Source: Amanita rubescens (lineage: Eukaryota > Basidiomycota > Agaricomycetes > Agaricales > Amanitaceae). Taken from it: a DNA stretch of 64,000 nucleotides. Made by a program: the position numbers and the translations under genes. The notes beneath the pieces were generated by a model. That model ran no database searches. It worked only from the letters and a program-made list of their open reading frames with translations, and had not been told where the DNA came from. Positions 32,279 to 42,899 of this stretch are shown here, piece by piece. The stretch spans positions 1-64,000 of the forward strand of contig WION01000166.1 in the NCBI GenBank assembly GCA_015039365.1. The letters are read 5' to 3'. Position 1 is the first letter of the stretch. The number at the start of each line of letters is the position of its first letter.

Positions 32279-35200
32279 CTATATAACTATTTTATCCCAT
32301 CCGTCTCCCAAATCTACATGTTTCTCTTCTTCAACCTCTTCCATGGCGGAGACTGTCTTGATATCTGTGCTTTTGATCAGCCCTAGGTGGCTCCAGACAC
32401 CCAAGCATATAAGTGCTCGGGAGCCTTGCACGCCGAGCCGACTGCGGACGTGTGAAATGACCAAGCGGCCACGGCTGAATAGTCGTTCTACTTCAATTGA
32501 TGTTGCTGTGAAATCCAGTGAATCAAGGAAAAGATATGATAATATAAACTAACCAGGTATGGCCAAATAATCTAAAGCCATGCGTGATGTTGGAATATTT
32601 CGGGCCGTGCCGAGCGCGCCGCTCGCTTTCCCCATTTGGTACATCCGCATGGCATCCACATTGCACAATCTACCTACGTATATAGCCCGTAAATACCCTG
32701 TATCCCCCATCCGTTTGCCCCAATGTCCACCGGGGCCCAAACTGACCCCTCTTTGTCGTTGTGACGCCGTCGGGATTTCCAACACAAACGGATCGTGCCC
32801 AGCTAGCGCCGGGGGGCATCATATAATACCCTAGCAGGTGGCTGTGCTAAAGCCCACCCTCGTTGACTCGCCGCCGTTGCACGTGTACCGTTCACCGCTG
32901 CCGAACCTCCCAAGTCGCTTGTCGAAGCGCCACCGTCGTATCCGATCGTTGATCACCAATCGCCGTCATCGTCGTTGTTTGCCACAGGGGGCCGAAGCCC
33001 TGAAATCACCGCCATTGCCGCCGTCGTCATCGATCACTGATCGTCATCACTGCCGTTCCCCGAAGCCGCCGCCAATCGCTGATCCAATCGTTGTTGCCAT
33101 CACCTTGCCCATCGCCAAGATCGCCGCCGATCGTTGATCCTATCGTCGTCGCCGTTACACGTTGCCGTTGCCGCCGTCTATTTTTAGCAATTGATTCTCA
33201 TCGTCGTCGTCGTCGTTATCTGCCACAGGGGGCCGAAGCCCTGAATCGTCGTTATCATCGCCGTCGTCGTCGTCGTCATCTGCCACAGGGGGCCGAATCC
33301 CTAGTACATTGATCTATCACCATCGCTGTCGTTATCTGCCGCCGAGGGCCGAATCTCGCCGATCACCGATCCCATCCACGTCGTTGCACGTTGCCGTTAC
33401 CGCCATCAATCTTTTCTCGCACACTCGTTATCGCCCCCGCTCATCGCCGTCACTCGCTTATCGTCGCCCACCCCATTATTGACCCTGTCAAGATTCCAGG
33501 AGTGCCCGCCCGCTCTCACGTCGCTCGCGCTGCGCTCGCAGGAGTGTGTTGGAATATTTCGGGCCGTGCCGAGCGCGCCGCTCGCTTTCCCCATTTGGTA
33601 CATCCGCATGGCATCCACATTGCACAATCTACCTACGTATATAGCCCGTAAATACCCTGTATCCCCCATCCGTTTGCCCCAATGTCCACCGGGGCCCAAA
33701 CTGACCCCTCTTTGTCGTTGTGACGCCGTCGGGATTTCCAACACGTGAAAGGCGAGGATAAGAAGCCCGTCGCTCATACCACCACGATATGGGGTCCCTA
33801 ACATCTTCCGGATCGCTGTCGAGGTAGCGCTTGAGCTCGGTTGAGGCCTGGAGCTTAGGCAAGGGGGCGAGGGATGGCAGGTCATCAAAAGGGTTCGGGC
33901 GCTTTGAGCTAGCAGCGGTTGAACCCTTCGTAGAAGTGTTAGTTGCTGGATAAAGAAGATGGAGTCCAACGCACTTCTTTCCGCTTCTCTCTCTCTCTCT
34001 CCACTATGTCGGGATCCTCTGTGACGTCCAGGTTTTTGTAGTTCCGTTCGTATTCTACCTCAACGATTTCACGCGCAGTTTCGATCCACTCTAAGTCCCA
34101 TCCGGCAGATCGAAAATATGCTAACTTGTGGCGTGGGTGTAGTACTTTCATTTGCATCAGTTTCGTGAATTGATAAATGTTAAAACTAACTGACTCATTG
34201 CGATGCGGTAGACTTCGACATCATCTGTCTTGGAGTAGTAGCGGTCAAGGGTCTTCCTGGCAAGGGAAATTCCGGAGCGAATAGGTGCGGGTATATTTAA
34301 ATCGTCTTCGTACTTCTCAAACTCGTTGTGTATGTGATCCATGGCCGGAAGTACGTGGGCGAGGTGAGGTTTTGCACGGGAAAAGTATTGAGTAGCATCC
34401 TTGAGGATCTAACATTCAGGTCGCATGCACGTCAGGTCCAGATTTGGGTGGGCGCGGGACAGGAGTTGGTCGATCATGCCGGATAGAAGTTGTGAATGCA
34501 GTGGTGCACGACAGGACATATGAGCGAGTGACGCCGATTAGATAAGCATTCTGCACTCACCTCAAGCACGTTGCAAAGGTGCTTGGCCAAGTCCCACTCT
34601 TGCGGATCCATCTCATAATCACGTATGTTGTTTTTTCTGTCAGATGTCATCTTATCTATCGCTTCTCGATATTTTAGTGCAAAATGTAACATATCAAAGG
34701 TAGAATTCCAGCGTGTAGCAACATCACGCGGCATCAAGCGGAAATCAAGGCCACACTCGGTGACAGATTGTTTCCAGGCAGGGCCAAGGCTTGTAGTGGA
34801 ATTGATTATCTTGAAGGACAGTTTCCGGAGCTAGAAAGGAGCACGGTAAGCATGCAATAGCAGGTCGCGGTTCCAGCAGTGATGTTCACCTTGGACAGGA
34901 CCTGTCGGACAGGGTGGGTCGCTTCATTCAAGGTTACACGCTCCTCCCGGCCGAGATACAAACGCTCATCAACCCAGTCCTTCTCTGGATTGCCCGGGTC
35001 TGTATTTTCCGTTTCCGGATCAGAATCTTCATCCTCTGCCACGTCATCGTCTACATCGCCTCCTGGCTCAACTTCGTCTTCTGCCTCAACATCTATCGCA
35101 GCAGCAACTCGCTCAGGCTCATCAAACTGTTTAACAACGGACTTGGCAACCAGATTTACGATATGCAAGAAGCATCGTGAACGATTGACTACTGAGTACT

Positions 35201-36559
35201 CAGGGAGACGGTGTGCAAGTTCCGCAACCATAGTGTCATTATTTGTCGCGTTATCACAAGTCATCGAGAGAATCTGGACAGGTAAAGATAAGTAGTTTAC
35301 ATTCACTTGTGTAAACATACTGACTTTATCAGCAATTCCAAAATTATTCAGAACCCCAGTCAAGACTCGAGCCAAATTTATGCCGGTGTGCGAAATGGGT
35401 ACTTGGACGATGTCCAGTACCATCCACAGAGGTTTTCCCGAATACACAAGGTGCACGGTGATGGCGACGAATGCTCGATGGTTCGGTGATGTCCAGGCAT
35501 CTGTAGCGAAGCTCAAACGGCCTTCGTATTTCTTCATAATACAGATAAGTCAATCTTAGCTTGTGGTAATGATGCAATAACTGACCATTAACATAGCAGC
35601 AATACGTTGCCGCGTCCGAGCAAAGATCAAACGAACATCGCGTGAAACTGTCCAGGGAGAGGGTATGTAATAATACGGTCGACCCGTCTTCATCAGGAAC
35701 CTGAAGCCGCGGTCGTTAACAATCGCAAATGGGCGATTATTCTCGGCAACCCAGCGCACAATTTCGGCTCTTCAATAATTCAAATCAGATACCAGCGAGA
35801 CTGAACTATTGCCGCTCTCACCTTATCTCGGCTTTGGTCAGCTGAACATTAGAATAGGTCTCTTTACCTTTCCCGCTACGTTCAAAATGGGAAGTAATTG
35901 TCCCGTCACGCACTGTTGCAATCACTTCACGGGCCTCCTTCAAGTTGTTGGCATCGAATGTTTCCTGTACAACTTCAGGTTTCCAGCAGCGCTCAGCATG
36001 TTTCTTGAGGTTTCCAGTCGAATTCGTGTCACGTTTGTCCAAATAACGCCGGATTCTTTTAGTACAGCCTTTATTTGCACAAACGAAATCATGGAACGGG
36101 CGCCGACCATCACGGCCGATTTTAGGGATAGGGAGGTAGAATGCATAAACGGGCGATGTCCACTTGCATCGCAGACGTTCTATTCATGGTCAGTCGCTAA
36201 TCTATTCAACCACAATGAAACTTACCTAGCATTGCCTCGTCTTTTGCGCGTATTACGTCCGAGTCCATCGTCTCATCAAGGTCAACAAGGTCAATCACCT
36301 GTGGCACGCTGGGGGTGGACAGTGTCGCCTGTGGTGTGTTAGAGACTCCATCAGATGAGACAAGCTCGTCATCGGGAGATGGGGTAGGAGGATCTTCAGT
36401 TGGTGAGGCCCTGCGCTCCCCATTTTCTTTTTTCTTTTTTCTAAAAACATTCTGGCTAGCATTTGCCGGTGTATCCCCGAGCTCCGCAGCTTTACGCTTG
36501 AAGCTCGGTCTAATAGTACGGCCAGATCGAGATGTTGCTTCGGTTGTTGATGGGTTCAT
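32279..36559 (-). pseudogene. hAT transposase of the inner element, broken by a TRIM
   Basis: A multi-exon minus-strand gene starting near MNPSTTEATSRSGRTIRPSF. In order: a disordered basic/acidic N-terminus; a BED finger (FVCANKGC...LKKHAERCW); AEIVRWVAENNRPFAIVNDR; the RNase-H-like start KKYEGRLSFATDAWTSPNHR; TCDNATNNDTMVAEL; RCFLHIVNLVAKSVV; an acidic insert; DVATRWNSTFDMLHFA; VLHPRHKLAYFRSAGW; and the dimerisation domain DPISWWYERRASYPRLS. A 1156-bp LTR-type element interrupts the gene there. Beyond it the frame resumes RMALDYLAIPATSIEVERLF then SRGRLVISHVRSRLG, across one intron. Without the insertion it looks complete, so this was an autonomous hAT until recently. Confidence 0.85.
32588..33743. 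mobile_element. TRIM-like LTR element (1156 bp)
   Basis: Two 197-bp direct repeats (32588-32784 and 33547-33743) begin TGTTGGAATATTTCGGG and end CGGGATTTCCAACA, the TG...CA form of LTRs. By eye they appear identical. A 5-bp target duplication CGTGA lies at 32583-32587 and 33744-33748. The 762-bp interior has no reverse transcriptase, integrase or gag. It is made of CGTCGTC-type simple repeats and several copies of CTGCCACAGGGGGCCGAA. No clear primer-binding site or polypurine tract is visible. Small size, LTRs and lack of genes define a terminal-repeat retrotransposon in miniature. Confidence 0.85.
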
Positions 36560-38878
36560 GAGTCGCAACGAAAAGCACACATTTTTTTTTTCACATAATT
36601 TATATACTTTTGAGTGCTGATTTACGGTATAGAATAAATGACCCTTGATCCATAGCTTGAAACAGTGGTAGCAATCATAAGACTAAAGCATAGTTTCAGC
36701 TTAAACTAGCTCAGGACGGGGATGATGTTTGGCAGCACTACTAGTAAACTGCCTTATCATATTTGGATCCGGGCGCCGCAGGGGCACAGCGCTAAGCACT
36801 TATAGTACAATTTACGAACAGTAAAAGTGTCATGAGAGTTGCGCGGCAGCACTGCGCACAGTGCTTGTCCTGGCCGGCGGGTTGCCACGGGTACACGGGT
36901 CACAGGTCCGTGACCCGAACCCGTACCCGCTGTGACCCGTACCCGTAACCCGTCGCGGGTATGGCTACCCGTGCACATGCCTAGTTAATCTCGTTCACGG
37001 CGACGTCCATCAGAAACATGGCCACTTGTCGAAAGGCTTTAGGGTGCTTGATCCCGGTGAGATCGATTTGTGATGACTGTTCGAGTGGATCTGTTTTGAA
37101 AAGATCTGGGCTGAGGTGAAGGTATACTAAAGACGTCACGTAGTAAGCAACGTGAGTCCAGTAATGTTAGGTATGAAGTTTACTTACCTGGATCAAGGTA
37201 GGCTCCTGCGTAGTATAGATCAGCAGCTGTAGATATTCGCCCCTCAACAAATAATTCACGATGCCGATGATTCAGAATGCCGTAGAGTTTGTGACCCACG
37301 TCTGCTGGCAGCTCCTGCTGGTTGATCAGAGTATCAATGACCGCATCCGTTTCATGGAGGAACGAGTGCCAATAAAGGCAAACGTCACCTGGCAGAGCCT
37401 CGTTCGCTTCAAGACAGGTGATGGCCTTGAGTGCTGGGCTTCCTATGTCGATGAGATGTCGAAGTGCTATCTGGAAAGATGCGGAAGCTTGCGAAGGTCT
37501 TGGAGAGAAATACTTAGAGTAGGACTAGTACAAATCAAGTCAGTCGGAGTCGGTGTCGGCAGTAGTAGCTATGCTTACCTCTAGACTGAATATACCTTGC
37601 TCCACAACCCGTTTGATGACAGGAAGACATTTTTCTAAAGCGCGCGCTGCTCGTATGACTGTACCGAACCTTGTCTTTCCGATGGCTTCAAGTCCGCTAG
37701 TCATTTTCAGTTTGACACGTGCGCTATTGAATTCGGCTGATCCAATGTGAGATCTGTGAAATTTGGCTACTACGGCACGCAGTGTACTGATGACCTGTCA
37801 AAAAACTTCATTTAGCATTGAAAAGTCAGATGAATGTGAGCTCGCACCGGCTTGAAGTGGTCCATTTTCACAATATCCTTCAATGCATTGTTCAAATGGT
37901 GACAGATGTCTGGGACATTGAATATAAGATTGACATGACCTGCAAGTAAATCTCGAGAGAGACGCGTGTTCCCAGTACTGTCGCTCACAATCGCCGCAAA
38001 TCGTGTGGGTCCTATTTCATTGATCACCTAAAAGGGAAAGTGACTGACATAAGCAAGGGACAGCATACGACAGAAGTCTTACCTTCAATGCGAAGTCCCT
38101 AATCCACCGTGCAGAATGTGAAACATCTGTTGCATCACTACCTTCAAGAAGGTACACCTTATGGTTCTCGGTTGATACGTGAATGGTCCAAAAGGCATCA
38201 TGGCCTCGGGTGGTACCGCCATCGTATGACAAGGTCAAGTTATCCTGCTGCTGCAATATTGCAATAGCCTTATTGCGTACGTTAGCCGCTTCTTCCACAA
38301 TTTGCTGCTCTTCTAATTTTGACCGGTTTGCTGGCTTGTATGTAGGACAGAGTAGCTGGAGCACGGATTGCCATTCAGGACGGTTCACAAGGTAAGGTGG
38401 TATTCCGGCGGCGCAAAACAGTTGAACAATTGCCAGATCTGCAGCTTTATGACGCTCCTTCAAGCCTTTATCCTTGAACTTCTCAAATAGGTCCACAGCA
38501 TTATGAACTTCAACGACGGCCTTCTTGACGACCCTCTTTCCACCATCTTTCTGATCGGTGATCACTTCTTCCACTGTCAACTTACGTGAAGGGGCGTTTG
38601 ACGCTGCCACATTACGAGCTTCCTGCTGGAGTGAAATGTCAAGTTTTGTACATTCTGTGGCATGGCGAAGCACCCTGGCAGTGCTTCGCCTTTTCCAGCT
38701 ATACCGACACCCAGTTCCGATACAACGATATTGACGGTCTGAAGGGTCATCTTTGCGATGACATAGCTGTGTCAACCTCTCAAGAATCGGTTTACGAGGA
38801 GCACCTCCCTTTTTCGACTTGACTGGTTTGTCTGAAAGGTCCACAAAGATAGTAGGGTCATATTTTTCGTCCTCTTCG

Positions 38879-39716
38879 TAGTGTTTAAAAGTCCGGTTCG
38901 GTCCGGTTTTTCATGCTATTTTTGGCACAACCGGACCCCGACCGGTTTTTCGGACTTTCCCATTTGGGTGCAACCGGACCAAAACCGGTGAAAACCGGTC
39001 TTGCAGCATTGCCAGCAGGCTGCGCAACCGGTCACAACCGGTTTTCACTCAAAACCGCTTATGTAATAGTGAAAAATCGAATTCTAATAATATATAAGTA
39101 GATGACATCCTAAAATGCCAAAGTAGGCTATGTTGTGGGCATTGAATATGTCATTTTTCAAGATCTGACAGTTACTAAAGGAATACAAGGGGCTGCATGG
39201 GTGGATGCGTAAATGAGCACTTGGATGACATTGCCAAAATTAGCTAAAGTGATGTCATTTGCTAAAATTAGACTAAAGCAAATCAAGCAATGTCATTGAT
39301 ATGTTATATAAGTGCACTAAGCTTATTCTAAGGGGTTTGAGGCTATGTTGTAGGCAATAGATATGTTAATTTTTGAGATCTGACAGTCATTACATTAATA
39401 CAAGGGGTTGCATAGGTGGATGCACAAATGGGAGCCCGGATGACGTTGCTAAAATTAGTGCAACTTCTAATTTTAGTAGCGTCATCCGACTACCCACTGG
39501 CCAATCCACCCCTCTAACCCTCCAAACGGTTGCCGAAAAAGACCGGTTGCAACCGGTTTTGCAACCGGTCTTTGACATCTGGCCCAAATCCTCGGACCGA
39601 AACCGTTTTGAGGCTGTAGGTGGCAAAACCGGCAACCGCGGTTCGGTTGCAACCGATACCGGTCCAGTCCGGTTACCGGTTTTTTGCCGGTCCTTTAACC
39701 GGACTTTAAAACACTA
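38879..39716. mobile_element. 838-bp hAT-type MITE
   Basis: Inverted ends TAGTGTTTAAAAGTCCGG (left) and TAGTGTTTTAAAGTCCGG (right, reverse complement) differ at one base. The 8-bp target duplication CCTCTTCG sits at 38871-38878 and 39717-39724. Both subterminal regions are filled with AACCGGTTTT-type motifs in both orientations, and there is no coding capacity. It splits the acidic region of the outer transposase. Removing it with one target copy restores GEEDEKYDPTIFVDLSDKPV. Confidence 0.9.
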
Positions 39717-41459
39717 CCTCTTCGCCATCCTCATCCTCATTTTCATCAGGCTCTGGCTCAGACTCCAACCCATCTTGCCTGAATAATTCCGTTTTGGCAT
39801 CATCTGGACATGCGCCAGTAGTTTTGTGTGGAGATGGAGCTGCTTGCCCCACAGCATCAGTTACGGTGAGTGGCTTCAGTTTCTTGGCATGAAATAAGGG
39901 GGCTATTGGTATCGGTTCAGGTAGCGGTCGCTTGGTAGTACTCCGTTTCAATGCAGGCTCAAACGAATGGGAGACTGGTACGATTGCTGATTTTAGGGAC
40001 ATTGACGCAGCAACAGGGGTAGTTGCGCCCATTTGAAAACTGTTTGCATGTTTCTAAGCATGATGTAAGTGTATAATGCCGATCTAATCATAATTTAAAC
40101 TTACATTTTTTAGTAGATCTACGAAATCAACAAGGTATGTTACCCTTGTAGCCATTGCTTCAGTACTTGACTGAATAAGAGGGACCTGATTGCCACAGAA
40201 CAGGTGCATGATTGCATTCGTCGCCAAGATTGCGCAAGAAAAGCCATCCTCCTGTCGACTACAGGCCATTGTCGACAATGTGAAGGATCCAGTAACGTGA
40301 TGGGCCAGCCACCATGTTAGCGCCGCATCCAATTCATCTGGTATGCCAAATCCAAGTGTATCTGCGTAGAAAATGCACTTATTGGGTACATCGATAGCAA
40401 CGGCAGTCCAGTGATTTCCCCGTTCTGGACCTGTACCTCCAGGTAATAATGCAGGACCCTCGCCAACCCAAACGGGAATACAAAAGGCTGCGCGCGTAAG
40501 TTTCCCATCTGCTAGCTGTTGCCCGAGCATCTTAAGATGAGCTGCAGACTTGTCAACAAGATAGTTGTCCGGGTTATAGCGGTATTGTCTAATAATCTTC
40601 TCGTTGTAGCAAGAATCAAGTACCTCCACCATCTCGATTGCATAGCTTGATAGTTTGTTGTTCATTACCTGCACCATTATATCAATGTGTCCTGATGAAA
40701 GCCAGTTCCTAGAGCAAAACTGGGCAAGATCTGTGATTGCAAGCCCCCATGATCCATCAAGGCTGTATCCCCACGGAATTTCCGACAGTTTATCAATTAC
40801 GTGGTGAGCACCAATACTTCTCACATACTCCTCAGCTGCAGCCCATTGAACCTTGATCGCAGAGACAGCTGGAACCTGCCGCCAATATTCCAGGACCCAG
40901 AACGGCAGTTTTATTAAAGTTAGGTCATCCTTTGGATAATTGAATGACTTGTGGCCGGCACTAATTGCGTCTGGCAGCCCATTGATGCAGGCTTGGAGAT
41001 CATCCAGAGCGGGAGGTGCAAGGCCAGGTATGATGCTCGCTAGCCGAGCATCTATGGAACTCGGAGCCTCCGAGAAAAGATTAGGATTGTTTGATAACGG
41101 CGCATCATCAAGCCTTGAGCCAATGGGAGTACGAAAGCGGATAAGGTTCAGAACGCTAAGCTTCGGATCGGGAAGAATGACAGGTTTAATGGACGGCGGG
41201 ATTTCAAGGGCTGCATGCATGACGAGATTGCGTGCGACGATTTGAGCGGCCCGCCTTGCCCAATTTTTTTGCTCATGATCATGTACAGCTGCGCATACCA
41301 TATATGGTAATACACGTGATATGGTAAATTACTTAGCCTAAATTCGCTCGACGATGGGGGCAGTTAATTACCAGTACGGTACCGGTAAGTATCTGGGGAA
41401 AAACCGGTCCGGGGAAAAACACCCCCTTTTTCCCGCAACCCTAAGCAGCATCACAAGGT

Positions 41460-41700
41460 GATCACGTGCTCAATGATCTCCCCTGAACGGTTGCTGCGCC
41501 GTAAAACCCTTCACCTTTCAGGTTGCGGGGATCTTGACGTCTTTGATGGGTTTGCGAGGATACACGAGATAAAGGGATTTTTTTCTTCTTCTGCATGGCC
41601 GCTGCGCAGTTCAAGTACTACCCCTATTCTTGTTCGGTAGCTGGGGATGTGTAACGCCACCAATTTTTCGTTGCAACAAAGTGCTGCTGATGCATGCATG
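41460..41700 (+). pseudogene. P450 3'-end remnant beyond the transposon
   Basis: LRRKTLHLS (exon 10 start, compare RRKVIKDFTFS) is followed by GDLDVFDGFARIHEIK (exon 11, compare DPDVFDGFRYARMREKEG). A stretch CACCAATTTTTCGTTGCAAC matches the start of exon 12. The haem loop is lost and the frame is broken. It is a further relict of the P450 family, now about 15 kb from the array, with the nested transposon in between. Confidence 0.5.
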
Positions 41701-42714
41701 GTTGAAAGAATGGCAGGTAGTGGTGGGCTGTTAGTAAAATGGCGGTTCGGATGGGTTTGCGTCGTGGGAAAGGAAGGCTTTGCAGCCTGCGAAGAAAAAC
41801 GATACAGGGTTTTTCCTAAAGACGACATCATATATTGGATTAAGGTGAAAATGTGTCGGCTCAGGTTGGACGGATAGATGATCGTTATTGCATATACACC
41901 TATGGCATGCGTTAACCTAGCCCATGACCACAGTGAGTGATCTTGTCCATCTCTCGAAGGAACCGCACGATTGCTTTGAGAATCGCGGGCGACCGAGGTT
42001 GCCTTCCGTCAACGACGCCCACAGTGACCTAAGACTCTACAAAACCAACCATCAGTTAACAGATCGACAAGAACCATGGAAACAACACACTATCAAGAAC
42101 GACAAGGCCAAATCTTAATCCGGCACCCGTTTTCACGCCTTCCCGGATCGCCCAATCGTCTATCGTCGGTGGTTTCGTGGTGCCCAGGGTACCATTTCAT
42201 TCTAACCGTCCTTTTCACTTCGTCTCGTGAAGAAAACGACCCGCCGGCGGTCAAAAATGTGTTATGATTGGCTCTAGTACCGATCTGAGAGTGATTCTGC
42301 CAATCCACGCCATGCGGTGGTCTGTGCCACCTCTGCAAGCTCGTGAGTGCTGTCAAGACCCTCCTCCCTTGTTGACGTCTGTCACATGGTAGCAATGCCC
42401 TAGTAGTGGCTGCTTGTCCCGTCCCAATGTCGGGGGTTAAAGAGTTTGGAAGAAACTTGGGACAAGGCGTGTACGTGCGGCACATATCCAAGCTGTTTTG
42501 TTGGGGGGCGAACCGGGAGCCATAGGCTTTGGTAGAAGCAGGGATTGCCGGACGCTGGGTGTATATTCTCCGTCCGCCAAGACAGAAAGCCAATGCGCAG
42601 CAGTTTAAAGGAGCTGCGAAGCAACATTTCGAGATTCTAGAGAGGCGAGAAGAATGAATATTGAGAAGCTACCGGCGGATAGGGGAGCAATGGTGAGGTC
42701 GGTACGAAATGGAC
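41701..42714. other. Intergenic stretch before the LINE
   Basis: Short minus-strand ORFs (42093-42593, 42400-42627) lack any recognisable domain. No repeat was identified. Confidence 0.4.
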
Positions 42715-42899
42715 TAGTAATAAACATGTCATCGGCTCTTTTCCTTTTACCACCACCTTCCGGATTGGGAAACTTACGGAAAAACAGCACTCAAACCCCA
42801 GCTCTACAAGCAACACACCCCAAGAGCCCCTGAAACCCCCCGTTCAGTCCGGCTTTCACCCCTTTACAACCCCCCCTTCCTTCTCCTCGTGTTGCCCAA

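Larger units (their letters stand above)
32073..36983 (-). mobile_element. Inner 4.9-kb hAT transposon
   Basis: Perfect 18-bp inverted ends TAGGCATGTGCACGGGTA. The 8-bp target duplication GTTAATCT sits at 32065-32072 and 36984-36991. Subterminal regions at both ends are packed with ACCCGTACCCG-type motifs, as hAT transposase-binding sites often are. It inserted in the outer transposase exon between VNEIN and HGSKASLILW. It carries its own minus-strand transposase gene and a TRIM-like insertion. Confidence 0.92.
29414..41301 (-). pseudogene. Ulp1 protease-BED finger-hAT transposase gene, broken by three insertions
   Basis: Exon 1 (41301-40105) encodes a ~400-residue Ulp1/C48-like protease: GNHWTAVAIDV (His), FYADTLGFG (Asp) and RQEDGFSCAILATNAI (catalytic Cys). 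A strong donor (GTAAGT) and acceptor (40040-40104 removed) join it in frame to FQMGATTPVAASMSLKSAIV. An acidic stretch, a BED-type zinc finger (YRCIGTGC...RVLRHATEC), LSYDGGTTRGHDAFW, FAAIVSDSTGNTRL and VPDICHHLNNALKDIVK follow. The hAT dimerisation part reads QYPYD...SPLHWWASIEG, then KIFAVRVNSMPEERTVSSFT and MVNMTKIRQYYQTE. Taking out the MITE, the inner hAT and the TIR element each restores the frame. No other inactivating change was noticed, so the gene was probably intact before the insertions. The protease may process SUMO-like targets; that is inference. Confidence 0.75.
29225..41443 (-). mobile_element. Outer hAT-type element carrying an Ulp1-transposase gene
   Basis: Terminal inverted repeats: left TAGGGCTGCGGGAAAAA, right end (reverse complement) TAGGGTTGCGGGAAAAA, flanked by perfect 8-bp duplications AGCAGCAT. 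Total span is 12,219 bp. Subtracting three later insertions with their duplications (29855-31710, 32073-36983, 38879-39716) leaves roughly 4.6 kb, a normal size for an autonomous hAT. The only long coding unit inside is the minus-strand Ulp1-BED-transposase gene. Subterminal regions carry GGTAATTACC/ACCGGT-rich short palindromes. Its left end lies at the ATG-like start of the minus-strand gene at 27690-29224. Confidence 0.85.

Noticed and set aside
32549..33748. ORFs reading through the TRIM on both strands
   Set aside because: They exist because the two LTRs are matching direct repeats; the real coding sequence is the interrupted hAT exon.
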